Origin: Macrobrachium rosenbergii
Lineage: Eukaryota > Arthropoda > Malacostraca > Decapoda > Palaemonidae
Assembly: GCF_040412425.1 (NCBI RefSeq)
Contig: NC_089781.1
Span: 50,854,727 to 50,918,726, forward strand
Direction of reading: 5' to 3'
DNA length: 64,000 nucleotides
Under the pieces are notes generated by a model that had not been told where the DNA came from, did no database searches, and saw nothing but the letters and a program-made list of their open reading frames with translations. Shown in pieces: positions 24,101 to 33,470 of the stretch. Both the position numbers and the translations under genes were made by a program. Numbering within the stretch: the stretch's first letter is position 1; every line of letters begins with the position of its first letter.

Positions 24101-24967
24101 CGAGTGGCTTCAACCAGCAAGGCTGCTCCCCGTCAAGGGGTCGAGATCCAGGGCGGTTAAGGTGAGCCCCCTCAACCTAACTTTGACCCTGAGGCTTTTG
24201 CAGATTTCCTTCTGCAAAAGCTAGACAAGAAGGTAGAAGCCAGGATAAGTGATCTTTCCTCTCAGCTCGCTTCGGGCCTGAAGAGTTCCGATGATCATTG
24301 GGAGTCTTTAGCTGAGAGGATGCAGAACCAGGAGAACGTGCTCTCCGGGTTCGTGCGCTCCGGAGTAGCGGCACAATCGTACCCCATTCCGGATGCCTCC
24401 ACCCTTCCTCCCTTTGATAAGGGAAACCCTTGGTGTCTGGCTCTTCATGCTCCTCAGCATGAAGATACCCTTACAATCGAGGGCTTGGGTACACGCAGGT
24501 TGGAAGAGTTGGAGTTCTTCCCACCCAACCTGGTGCCTCCCTACCCAGGCTACGCCAGACTGACGGAAGAGGCTTGGATCAGATCTGACAAAGTCCCGAA
24601 GGAGACGGTTATTTTCCCGAGGGACCAGGCCCAATCTGCCTTGCTGCGCACTCTCACGGAGTGGGAGGCAGAAAATACCAAACTGAGCCCCTTCAAAGGG
24701 AACTTCACCATGTTTTCTTTGGGTAATGCTGTCCCTACTCCCTGCATGTCGAAGGTAGCTTTGCTGACCTGTCAGGCAGGCATCGAGGGTAAACCGCTGT
24801 CTCAACTCCGGGAGACAGATCCTACTTCTCTGGTCTCCCCCGGAGATTCGGAATTTTGGTTGGGGGCTCCAGCCACGTTTACGGTGGGCAAACTCGACCC
24901 AGAGTGCGCTTCATCATTATTCAGTGAACAGCTTCCCAAGATTCCGGAGGCTCTTCTAAGGCTATAA
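21171..24967 (+). CDS. DIRS-1 Gag-like ORF1 (probably spliced; internal stop)
   Basis: The proposed exons are 21,171-21,203 (ATG, MSSVQDSSASK), 23,304-23,474 and 23,579 onward. The second intron (23,475-23,578) has GTAAGC and a pyrimidine tract ending TTTCAG; removing it keeps phase and bypasses the stop at 23,499-23,501. The first exon ends AAG then TTAAGTA, one base from a consensus GTAAGTA donor, and is weaker. Exon 2 has a zinc-binding-like pattern (CQEPGC, HVVCRSHSGC, CEVCYALY). Later sequence is Ser/Lys-rich, then TMFSLGN and CMSKVALLTCQAG. An in-frame TAA at 24,158-24,160 interrupts an otherwise open frame. A possible 66-nt retained intron lies at 23,888-23,953. Role: Gag-like protein, inferred from position and similarity to DIRS-2 ORF1. 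Confidence 0.7.
22345..22645 (+). repeat. direct repeat pair in DIRS-1 5' region
   Basis: Two roughly 150-bp copies (about 22,350-22,490 and 22,505-22,640) share CTCTCCCTGCG.GAGGGACG, CACCCCGTGGGGAGTTTC and a CCACCTGGCC/CTATCTGGCC ending. They lie in the long non-coding region (21.2-23.3 kb) between the ITR and the main gag exon. Confidence 0.8.
23000..23185 (+). other. three CCGGA-stem hairpins upstream of DIRS-1 gag
   Basis: Three short inverted repeats with the same core occur in a row: ACTGCCGGATTCCGGCAGT near 23,008, CCGCCGGACTAACTCCGGCGG near 23,099 and GTCGGATTACTCCGGCAG near 23,164. The first two are perfect stems. They lie 120-300 bp upstream of the gag exon at 23,304 and could be RNA structures or protein-binding sites; function is unknown. 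Confidence 0.6.
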
Positions 24968-27579
24968 AGAAAGTGAGACACCTGAAATTTCAAGGCAGAC
25001 TGTTCTGCATTCCGAAGAAAGGCTCCAGTCAGCAAAGAGTAATCTTAGACTTGTTTCGTCTCAATCTTTATATTCAATGCGACAAATTTCGCATGCTTAC
25101 AATCTCGCAGGTGTGGACCCTACTTCCTCGTGGAGCCGTCACCACCTCTATAGATCTTTCACACGCATATTATCACGTCCCAGTTGCGAGAAACTTCTCT
25201 CCTTACCTAGGGTTCAGACTAGGAAAACAAGCCAACTCATTCAGAGTCATGCTATTCGGGCTCAACATAGCGCCCAGAATCTTCACCAAGCTGGCAGAAA
25301 CAGTAGTTCAACAGTTACAGTCCCAGGGGATCATGTTAGCCGCATACCTAGACGATTGGATAATTTGGGCATCCAACGCCGAGGAATGTCTGAGAGCAAC
25401 AGCCATAGTGATCAACTTCCTGGAGTCCCTAGGCTTTCAAATAAACAGGGAGAAATCCCGCCTAGTTCCAGAGGCTCGATTTCAGTGGCTAGGTATCCAA
25501 TGGGATCTGGACTCTCTCAAACTGTCTCTTCCGCCAGCCAAAAGGAGGGAAATAGCCAAAGCCACCAGGCAGTTCCTCAAAACAGGAAAGCCACTATGCC
25601 GCACCCAGGAAAAGGGTCCTGGGTTCTCTTCAGTTCGCATCTGTTACAGACCTGCTTCTGAAAGCCAAACTGAAAGATATAAACAGAGTGGATTGGCGGA
25701 GACGAGCCAACATCAAACTCAGAGACAAGGTGTCATTAATTCATTTAGTGTAGAGGAAAAGATTTGGCCGTGGTCGACAGTCAAGAGTCTATCAAAGTCA
25801 GTACCCCTCCAGTTTCCTCCTCCATCACTGGTGATTCACACAGACGCTTCTCTAAACGGGTGGGGAGGATATTCCCAACACAGAAAAGTTCAAGGAATGT
25901 GGTCCACAATGTTCCGCCAGTTCCATATCAACATTCTAGAAGCAATGGCAGTATTTCTAACTCTGAAAAAACTACGTCCATCCAGACAGATACATATCAG
26001 GCTGGTTCTGGACAGTGCAGTAGTAGTGCACTGTATAAACAGGGGGGGCTCCAAGTCGAGCTGGATCAATCAAGTGATGATAGCAATTTTCTCCCTGGCA
26101 AGAAAGCACCGTTGGCACCTATCAGCCACCCATCTGGCAGGTGTCCGGAATGTCATTGCGGACTCTCTATCCAGGACAACTCCGCTGGAGTCGAAATGGT
26201 CTCTGGACAGGACATCATTCGAGTGGATTCGACGTCAGGTTCCAGGTCTCCAGGTAGATTTGTTTGCCACAGAGAGCAACCACAAACTTCCATGTTACGT
26301 TGCTCCCAACCTGGACCCTCTTGCTCACTCCACAGATGCAATGTCAATAGATTGGAACATGTGGCAGAAAATCTATCTGTTTCCACCAATAAACCTGTTG
26401 TTGAAAGTTTTGCACAAGCTCAGGTCATTCAAGGGTCAAGTGGCCCTAGTAGCACCCAACTGGCCGAAGAGCAGGTCGGTTTCCTCTTCTTCTAGAGTTG
26501 AAGCTCCGGTGTATTCAAATACCCAGGCCACAGTTAACTCAAATAGTACAAACTCGGACTGTGTCAGCTTCCTCAAGAATTCTAAATGCCCTGGCTTTGT
26601 GGACTTCATGAAATTCGCTGCTCAGAGGGATGCTAATATTGATCCTGTTAATACATTGTTCTTAGAATCAGATAAAAGGGACTCTACTCTCAGACAGTAT
26701 GATTCAGCAGTTAAAAAGTTAGCATTATTCCTGAAAGAATCTGAAGCTAAAGTGATGACCACGAATCTGGCAATATCATTCTTCAGGTCATTATTTGAAA
26801 AAGGACTGGCTTCCAGTACTATTACTACAGCAAAGTCAGCTTTAAATAAGATATTTTTACATGGCTTCAATATTGACTTAACGGACTCATATTTTTCTTC
26901 AATCCCTAGAGCATGCGCTCGTTTGAGACCAGCAACCCATCCACACACAGTTTCCTGGTTCTTAAACGACGTACTGAAATTAGCATCGGACACGGATAAT
27001 GAACAGTGTCCATATTTGAGTCTGTTAAGGAAAACGTTATTCTTAATTAGCCTAGCTTCAGGTGCCAGAATTTCGGAACTGTCCGCTCTCTCTAGAGAAT
27101 CGAACCATATTGATTTCCTCCCGTCAGGAGAAGTTCTACTATCCCCGGATCAAAAATTTTTAGCTAAGAATGAAGATCCACAAGATAGATGGTCCCCTTG
27201 GAAGGTTATCCCCCTTCCACAGGATCCGTCCTTATGCCCAGTCACTACTTTAAAGGCTTACTTACATAGAACTTCTAATGTAATGTCTGGTCCTCTCTTT
27301 ATCAGGGAAAAAGGAGGAACCCTTTCCTTAAAGGGCATCAGACAACAAATACTATATTTTATTAAACAAGCTAACCCGGATTCAGTACCTAAGGTTCATG
27401 ATATCCGAGCAGTGGCCACCTCCACTAATTTTTTTCATAATATGAACTTTGAAGAACTTAAAAAATATACGGGTTGGAAATCACCATCAGTTTTCAAATG
27501 CCACTATCTTAAATCACTGGAGGCTCTAAAGTTTTCTACAGTGGCTGCAGGAAGCATTGTTCCTTCCGCCCTAGATTAA
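24925..27579 (+). CDS. DIRS-1 Pol: reverse transcriptase-RNase H-tyrosine recombinase
   Basis: One long frame that opens about 40 nt before the gag stop, in the -1 frame. RT: RLFCIPKKG, TTSIDLSHAYYHVPV, FRVMLFGLNIAP and catalytic YLDDW (25,345-25,359). RNase H: Asp in HTDASLNGWGG (25,843), Glu in ILEAMAV (25,939), Asp in VLDSAVV (26,011), Asp in VIADSLSR (26,161). Tyrosine recombinase: Arg in SGARISEL (27,067), HDIR (27,397-27,408) and the nucleophile Tyr in VFKCHYL (27,505-27,507). All these residues are present. Oddities: about 25,612-25,745 reads in a shifted frame relative to related elements but stays open, and the RT N-terminal FWxxW/GYSIP segment of DIRS-2 and DIRS-4 is absent, suggesting a deletion at the gag-pol join. 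The protein copies and integrates the element. Confidence 0.93.
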
Positions 27580-27925
27580 CATATGCATTTTTAATTACCC
27601 TGTCCTTTTCCTCTCTCGCCTGCCTGCCTCGTTTACTTACCTTGCCATCTATTCTTAGGTCAGGCATGCTTCACAGCCTGACTCCTGACCATGTTTTATT
27701 GTAGTTATTATCTGTGTTAGTATTTAAGTGTCTTGTTACTTTCCAGTATTTTGTATATATTTGCCCCTTGGGATTGACCATGTCTTATCCTGAATTGTTA
27801 ATCATGTTCTATTTTTGCTACACTACTTGGATAATTAAACTCAGTTTGTACTGATAGTTTTATTTATCTCCATCTCAGTAGTTGTTAAAGGGGTTTCTCC
27901 AAGCTTTGTATGATTCTCTATTACA

Positions 27926-28018
27926 ATTTCACCGGGTGACAAAGGTCGAACCCAGAAAAGGGATTTTGACAAAGGAAAAATCTATTTCTGGGGGAAGACC
28001 TGTGTCACCCGGTGACCC
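27926..28018 (+). repeat. DIRS-1 internal complementary region
   Basis: The left half (TCACCGGGTGACAAAGGTCG, then AACCCAGAA) is the reverse complement of the outer edge of the left ITR. The right half (ACAAAGGAAAAATCTATTTC, then TGGGGGAAGACCTGTGTCAC) is the reverse complement of the outer edge of the right ITR. The halves abut, as expected for a template bridging the ends of a circular intermediate. Confidence 0.93.
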
Positions 28019-28078
28019 AACCATGTTCTCCGTTTCCCACCCTAGTAGACATACCAAGCTTAGGGGGTGGGTGCTAAC

Positions 28079-28398
28079 CTGGAATGAGGACAGTATGGCG
28101 GCTGGGTGGTGAGCGTTGGCTGTGTGACAGCCCCTCACTTTCCGGGGTTTTTGAGATTGGAAATCTCTACAGGGCAGAGGCCTGTGGCAGTGGCATCACA
28201 CACTCACCCTTTGTGTATACCGACATCTATTTGATTAATAGATGATCGAACTGGGGGTAGTAACCCCAGCATTCCTGATAGCTTTTTCTCTGGTATTTTT
28301 AGCAATACTTATACCTAGAAATAAGTGTTTAATGGTTATTTCACCGCGTGACACAGGTCTTCCCCCAGAAATAGATTTTTCCTTTGTCCAAATCCCTT
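28079..28398 (+). repeat. DIRS-1 right inverted terminal repeat
   Basis: Inverted partner of 20,796-21,106, extended at its outer edge by CTTCCCCCAGAAATAGATTT to AATCCCTT at 28,398, which pairs with the internal complementary region. Palindrome-arm sequence resumes at 28,399. Confidence 0.93.
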
Positions 28399-28456
28399 TA
28401 TTAAGTAATCATAGCAAAGTATCGATAAAAGTTAAATTAAAATCCTGTGAAATCAT

Positions 28457-28533
28457 ATGTAAGAAATAATCTGACACGTCTCTTCCAAACACGTGTGTGT
28501 GCGTGTTTGGAAGAGACTGCATCAGGGATTATT
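28457..28533. mobile_element. 77-bp hairpin mini-element
   Basis: A near-perfect hairpin (GTCTCTTCCAAACACG paired with CGTGTTTGGAAGAGAC, outer ends TAATCTGA and TCAGGGATTA) that is absent from the left palindrome arm, where GAAATCAT runs straight into AAAACTGC. Its core is shared with the 352-bp hairpin element at 43,592-43,943, so it is probably a deleted derivative of that family. Confidence 0.75.
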
Positions 28534-28779
28534 AAAACTGCTTACCGATGTAATCACTTCATTCAACTCTTTCTCTCTCTCTCTCTCTCTCTCTCTGTTC
28601 TCGAGTAATTCACGAATAATTTCATTTCTGAGATTTAAGTAAGGCCAACCACCCATATCTTTCTCTGTATTGCATATATCCTTCAAAAAAATTTCGATTA
28701 CTGTAAATAAACATGAATATACACCAAAATCCCATCATCGCTTGCGTGACAATTTTTCTTTATTGCTTTGATGTAGGCT

Positions 28780-28985
28780 TATGACGATACCTGCTTGGGG
28801 CATTACAAGTAGCCAATAACAGAGCTCGGCAGGACTGACAGTAGCCAATAACTTGTAACAACCCCCTCTTCCCCTTCCCGCCCTCCTTGACGACATGCTA
28901 TTGGCAGGAAGGGTGGGATTTTAACCAATCACAAAGCTTGTACCTCACGGGCTTTGCATACACTATAAAGAGGGTGCGTATTATT
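28780..28985 (+). promoter_or_regulatory. CCAAT/TATA promoter-like block, right-arm copy
   Basis: Plus-strand order: AGCCAATAAC (about 28,811), AGCCAATAAC (28,843), inverted CTATTGGC (28,899), TTAACCAATCAC (28,921), then CACTATAAAGAGG (about 28,962-28,974). Spacing of the last CCAAT to TATA is about 40 bp. It is conserved between arms despite their divergence. It may be the promoter of the element that formed the palindrome; no reading frame lies just downstream. Confidence 0.5.
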
Positions 28986-29158
28986 TTTTTTCTCTCTCTC
29001 TCTGACGTGAGAGAGAGAATGACTGCATAAGATTTTTCTAACAAATTTGTGGGAGATGACAACTAACTACGTTTGTATGATATATAAATGACTTACCTAA
29101 TAATAAGTACTAATTTTCAAATATTAATAAGATTAAATAATAATAATACAGTAATATA

Positions 29159-30791
29159 CAGGTTGACCATCACTAATCCGGTGTCACTGGGACCTGGAGG
29201 GTGCCGGATTAGCCATTTTGCCGGATTAGCCATTTTGCCGGATTAGCCATTTACTAGGCTAGAATACACGAAACCCAGCAGCTAAGCACCTCATCTTAGA
29301 ATTAAAATATCCCATAAATCAGTACAAGTTGGTTAATAAAGAAAAGACAATTATCAAATACAGGTAGTGCATTCGAATTATGATATTTCGAGTTTACTTT
29401 GGGGTTAGCAATTAATAAAAAAAATGAAAATATTTAGAAATATTTTTAGATTTGCAATATGTAAGCAAGAGAGCAGCAAGAAAGACCAACTTCTTTTCCT
29501 CCATCTCTTTATTCCATCTGCTAGTTAAAAAGTAAAAGAGAATGATAAAAGTATTGTCAGTAACGTTATACTCTTGCGTAAATGCGCATGCAGCCATTAA
29601 CAACCTAACGGAAACTGTTGTTTTGCTACTAATCGTTTCGGATAACAACTGTTTTGCTTGTATTTCAACTATCACACGGTCAAACAATTACTGTCGTTTA
29701 TGTTACAAATGACGTTGAGTACTGTACAATAGGACTGATATATTTTTTTACACTATACCCTTATTCGCTTTGGAGAAAAGATCAGCAAGGAAATATACTT
29801 CTTCAGTAACTTTAAGCTGCAAGTTGTAGCTGAAGCTGAGAAAACAATGTTCAAGCTGCTAATGACTATGAATTATCGTGCATCGGCAACATGGATGAAA
29901 CTCTACTGTAAATAAAATTGGAGAGAATGTATTTTAAAACTACTGGGCATGAAAGAATACAAATTACTGCTGTTTTCAAACCGATAAAAGATATATACGA
30001 AAGCTTCCATAAAGCTAACTTTACACATGATGAAATCAAGAGAAAACAGCGAATGGCATTTTGATTTTTTTACACAAAACAAACATGCCCCCAAAACGGC
30101 CAGCTGCGATTATCGTTGAACGTCATATATTAACTAAAAAAATAGCTATATTAATTTCACAACGAGACGTATTTAAGTTATACTTCGACTTAAAAACACT
30201 TCTTATAACGAAAAATATCCTTGTCCCAAATGAATAAAGTATCTATATTCATTTACGCTTACTAGAAGCAAGAAAAGCGCACTGAACCGAAAGTTAAATC
30301 TTTAAATAAACACCTTTTGCTTTTCGATTCCAAAACAAAACATTAATGTTAATTTATAATACAAAAGCAATATGAGAATATACGAATTGGATACAATGCA
30401 GTAGTAAAGCATAACTTTTAAAAGATCCAAGAAAAGATGCACATTCGTTATGTTGATGTTTGTACAATGCTGTTAATATGTGAATAGAGTTCAGTACAAT
30501 GTAGGCTAGGCGGGCTTGTATATATAGCCTATAACGATATACCTTAGCGTCACAGGCCAAAAGACAATAATTTATGTAAAAAATGGAACAGCAAAAGCAT
30601 GCTTGCATTTACAAACAATTCCAGTTTGTCGATGCAGCACACAGTGTCACTAAGGCAAATCGATTTTGTGCAATGGCGAGCAAGTTAGCTCAGCGACCGG
30701 AAATTTGAAAATTAGTGCGGAAACATTAGAAATAACTCTAGCCGAAATTTGTGCCGGATTACTGATTGCCGGATTAGTGATGGTCAACCTG
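29159..30791. mobile_element. 1.6-kb Tigger/pogo-like element, no transposase
   Basis: Both ends begin CAGGTTGACCATCACTAATC as inverted repeats (about 23 bp). TA flanks both sides (29,157-29,158 and 30,792-30,793). The left palindrome arm near 16,160 holds the empty site (CAGTATGCTGTATT against CAGTATATTACTGTATT once the insert and one TA are removed). Several short frames exist but none resembles a transposase, so it is non-autonomous or too decayed. The CAGGTTGA-type end with TA duplication fits pogo/Tigger; family assignment is inference. Confidence 0.9.
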
Positions 30792-31202
30792 TACTGAAAT
30801 TACAACATTTATGCATTTTCAAAGCAGACTAAGGGCAGAAGATCAGTTTCCCTCTTCCTTCCTTCTCTCTCTCTCTCTCGCCAAAAGGTAGAATGATAAA
30901 TGATAGATATATTATAAATCGATATTAAGTTCAGCCCTTCACTCTCACAGGAAAAGATACTGCTAATTTGAGTCTCTTTACCTATGCACACTGCGTGTGT
31001 GTGTGTTCATGGTGCTTTAAAAGTGCTTAGTAAAAGTAGTAGTAGCCTACATCTTTGGAAGACAGAGAAAAAACAATTTGTTGTCAGTCGCAGTAAAGAG
31101 AAATGGATTAACATTCCTCGAGAGATTAAAGAGATAAACCCTCTCTCTCTCTCTCTCTCTCGTGCCAGCACAAGAATGGCTGAATGTAAGTCGTAGTAGT
31201 AA

Positions 31203-31203
<1 letters not shown>

Positions 31204-31290
<87 letters not shown>
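31204..31290. repeat. (CT)n microsatellite
   Basis: About 87 bp of CT repeat in the right palindrome arm; its left-arm counterpart at 15,608-15,624 is only about 16 bp. Confidence 0.97.
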
Positions 31291-31293
<3 letters not shown>

Positions 31294-31411
31294 CAGTAGT
31301 AACAGGATAATAATTTAAGCTATATTTGATGCAGGATGATACTTAAGTAAAAATGGGAGAGCAATGTAGTTCTCTAAAATTCCAAGTCTTTTTCTGGTAG
31401 ATAAGTGATGA

Positions 31412-31451
<40 letters not shown>

Positions 31452-31652
31452 CTTCAAAACAGCAGAATGGTAAAATTTTGGAGGGTTTTTCATGACTCAA
31501 TAAAAATGCAGGTTTTGTCATTTTCAAGATATCCAAAGGATACTCAAAGGATTAAAAGTAAGGTTTTCTTATGATTTACGACGATTTTTCCGGTTTCGAG
31601 CTAGGGAAATTAGGTAGAAAAGAGAAAGAGAAATATAGAAAACTGAAAAAGT

Positions 31653-31658
<6 letters not shown>

Positions 31659-31735
<77 letters not shown>
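31659..31735. repeat. (GA)n microsatellite
   Basis: About 77 bp of GA repeat between the palindrome edge and the errantivirus-like element. Confidence 0.97.
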
Positions 31736-31737
<2 letters not shown>

Positions 31738-31887
31738 AGTGATAACGCCTAAAAGCTGCTGTTATCGTGGATTCAAATATGCTGACCGAGGAAGGACTTT
31801 GCACGAACTCAAAAACAGTGAGCATGTACATCGCGTCTAAAGCCATAAAACCAATCATAAAAGTGGGAAGTAGTGGCCTCGCAATTA

Positions 31888-32580
31888 AGTTAACCAAATC
31901 ATGAGTCAGCACAGCCTAAAAGCTTACATCAGCCAGCTCTATAACCCCGCCTTCAATAGGAGGCGTTTTCATGGAAATTCCAGGAAATTGGGGGCTGTAC
32001 AAAGTGATATACTTCAACACCCTCCAATCAAACATGCTAGGGAGGGGTCTTTCACACACCCTCCTAAGATCACCTCCAATCAAGTCTTCTAAGGCGAGAT
32101 TTGAATCACACCCACTACAGTCCTTTCCAATCAACTATTTAAAGGGGAGGCCTTGCTGATAAATCCTTCCAATAGGACTAGAAGGAGGTGGCGATTGCAG
32201 ATAACAAGAAATCGAGGGGGTTCAACAGTCTGGGGAGCAGCAGACTGGAACTGTGCCCACTAAGGGAGAATACGTCTCCCCTTGCTTTTGTGTTCCCCAT
32301 GTAGACTGAGTCAAGTTAATTACTCGAGTGATTTCGTTTATATCACTGTAACCTGTTAATTTTTTACTGATCTTTATAACACTTAGTTCTTTATTAAAGT
32401 GAAGAAATTATAGAACTCGTCTCTATACGCCTTCCTGAGAGACATCAATACTTAAAAATAATTTATCTTCAACATATACCGTTGCAGAAAGTGAGGTGCT
32501 GTGGACACACATAGAAGAATAACAAGGTAAGAAGTGAGAGACTAAAAACATACAACAAAAAGAAGAAAGGCATTACAATT
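31888..32580 (+). repeat. candidate 5' LTR
   Basis: Proposed from AGTTAACC at 31,888 to TTACAATT at 32,580, immediately before a primer-binding-site-like TGGTGGCAGC. AGTTA starts and AATT ends are typical of errantivirus LTRs. A TATTTAAAG box lies near 32,137 and ATTAAAG near 32,391. No second LTR is present for comparison, so limits are tentative. Confidence 0.4.
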
Positions 32581-32598
32581 TGGTGGCAGCTTCAAAGG
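32581..32598 (+). other. candidate primer binding site
   Basis: TGGTGGCAGCTTCAAAGG follows the candidate 5' LTR directly. TGG at this position is the usual complement of a tRNA CCA end. The priming tRNA cannot be named from the sequence alone. The stretch from here to gag (32,599-33,470) is an untranslated leader without readable features. Confidence 0.45.
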
Positions 32599-33470
32599 AT
32601 CCAGAAGGAAAGACGAAACAAACGAACACTAACGAAATTATCAGTGCAATTACTTAAGTTACAGTGAAACAAAATTCTACAAAATGAACTTAGATTTTTT
32701 GGCAGCGAGCAAACATTATATGAAGAAATAAGAATCTCCAGCGAAGAGAGCGCAAGAAGATCCAGCGTGAATAAAAACAGTACTGGTGCGTTCCGAAGAA
32801 ACAAAACACATTTAGAATTGTTACCATCAACAAATTGAGCCAGACCCCGACAACCATAACAAGCCCAGTGTTTGCGAAATTTCATCGAGAGGATTGGGAA
32901 ACAACGCAGACGCAGAGAATTTTTTACGAGGCTACGGCGGCGAAAAACTCACAGCAAAAATACAACAACTTAGTGGTGTCACGAAAACAACCATAGTAAG
33001 TCAGCTAGAAAGGAATTTACTGTTCGCTCTCTCTTAATGTGTGAATAAGTGAAGATATTTTTTTTTAAATCTTTCTATAAGATTGAAAATTAAGAAAACT
33101 CTCTCTAGTGAATAAAATTCCTTTTGCATAAATACCAGTATTACTCTCTCTATGATAATTAATTATTTAGTAAATAATTTAGATAGGGAATTAGTTTTTT
33201 TTTTTCACTCGGTTGGTGATGAATATTTGAGGAGTTATATATAAATTTTGTGTACTTATTATGATGAATTTTGATGATATGATGCCCAGTTTCATATAAG
33301 AATTTATTTTGTGTATTGAAGGAGGTTTTAATTGTGCACTTGAACTCAATAGAGAATTTAATTTTTTTTACTGTGACAATTTGACAAATTGTTTTTAATT
33401 TTGGTACAATATATAACAAACTTTTTTATATAATTGATGTACTCTGGTTAAATAATTTTTTTGTGTGGCC

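Larger units (their letters stand above)
20796..28398 (+). mobile_element. DIRS-1: complete DIRS-like retrotransposon
   Basis: A 7.6-kb element with inverted terminal repeats (20,796-21,106 and 28,079-28,398), an internal complementary region (27,926-28,018), a multi-exon gag and one long pol frame (RT, RNase H, tyrosine recombinase). It interrupts the right arm of the giant palindrome. The left arm near 16,880 preserves the empty site, and comparison shows no target-site duplication beyond ambiguous A/T bases, as expected for recombinase-mediated integration. No methyltransferase, protease or integrase domain is visible. It is the best preserved DIRS copy here, but it is not flawless. Confidence 0.95.
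28399..31596 (-). repeat. giant palindrome, right arm outer part
   Basis: Inverted counterpart of 15,202-16,880. It includes the block complementary to the CCAAT/TATA region, the CT runs that match GA runs in the left arm, and a final ~175-bp-type unit at 31,450-31,596. It is interrupted by a 77-bp hairpin element (28,457-28,533) and a Tigger-like element (29,159-30,791), neither of which is in the left arm. Confidence 0.9.

Noticed and set aside
26153..26495. Overlapping frames on both strands within DIRS-1 pol
   Set aside because: Shadow frames of the long pol; the pol frame has all catalytic motifs.
28399..28403. TATTA on both sides of DIRS-1 as a 5-bp target duplication
   Set aside because: The unoccupied palindrome arm also has about ten bases of TATTA-like sequence here, so no duplication is required.
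29412..30608. Transposase in the Tigger-like element
   Set aside because: The frames there are under 95 codons and show no DDE or helix-turn-helix motif.
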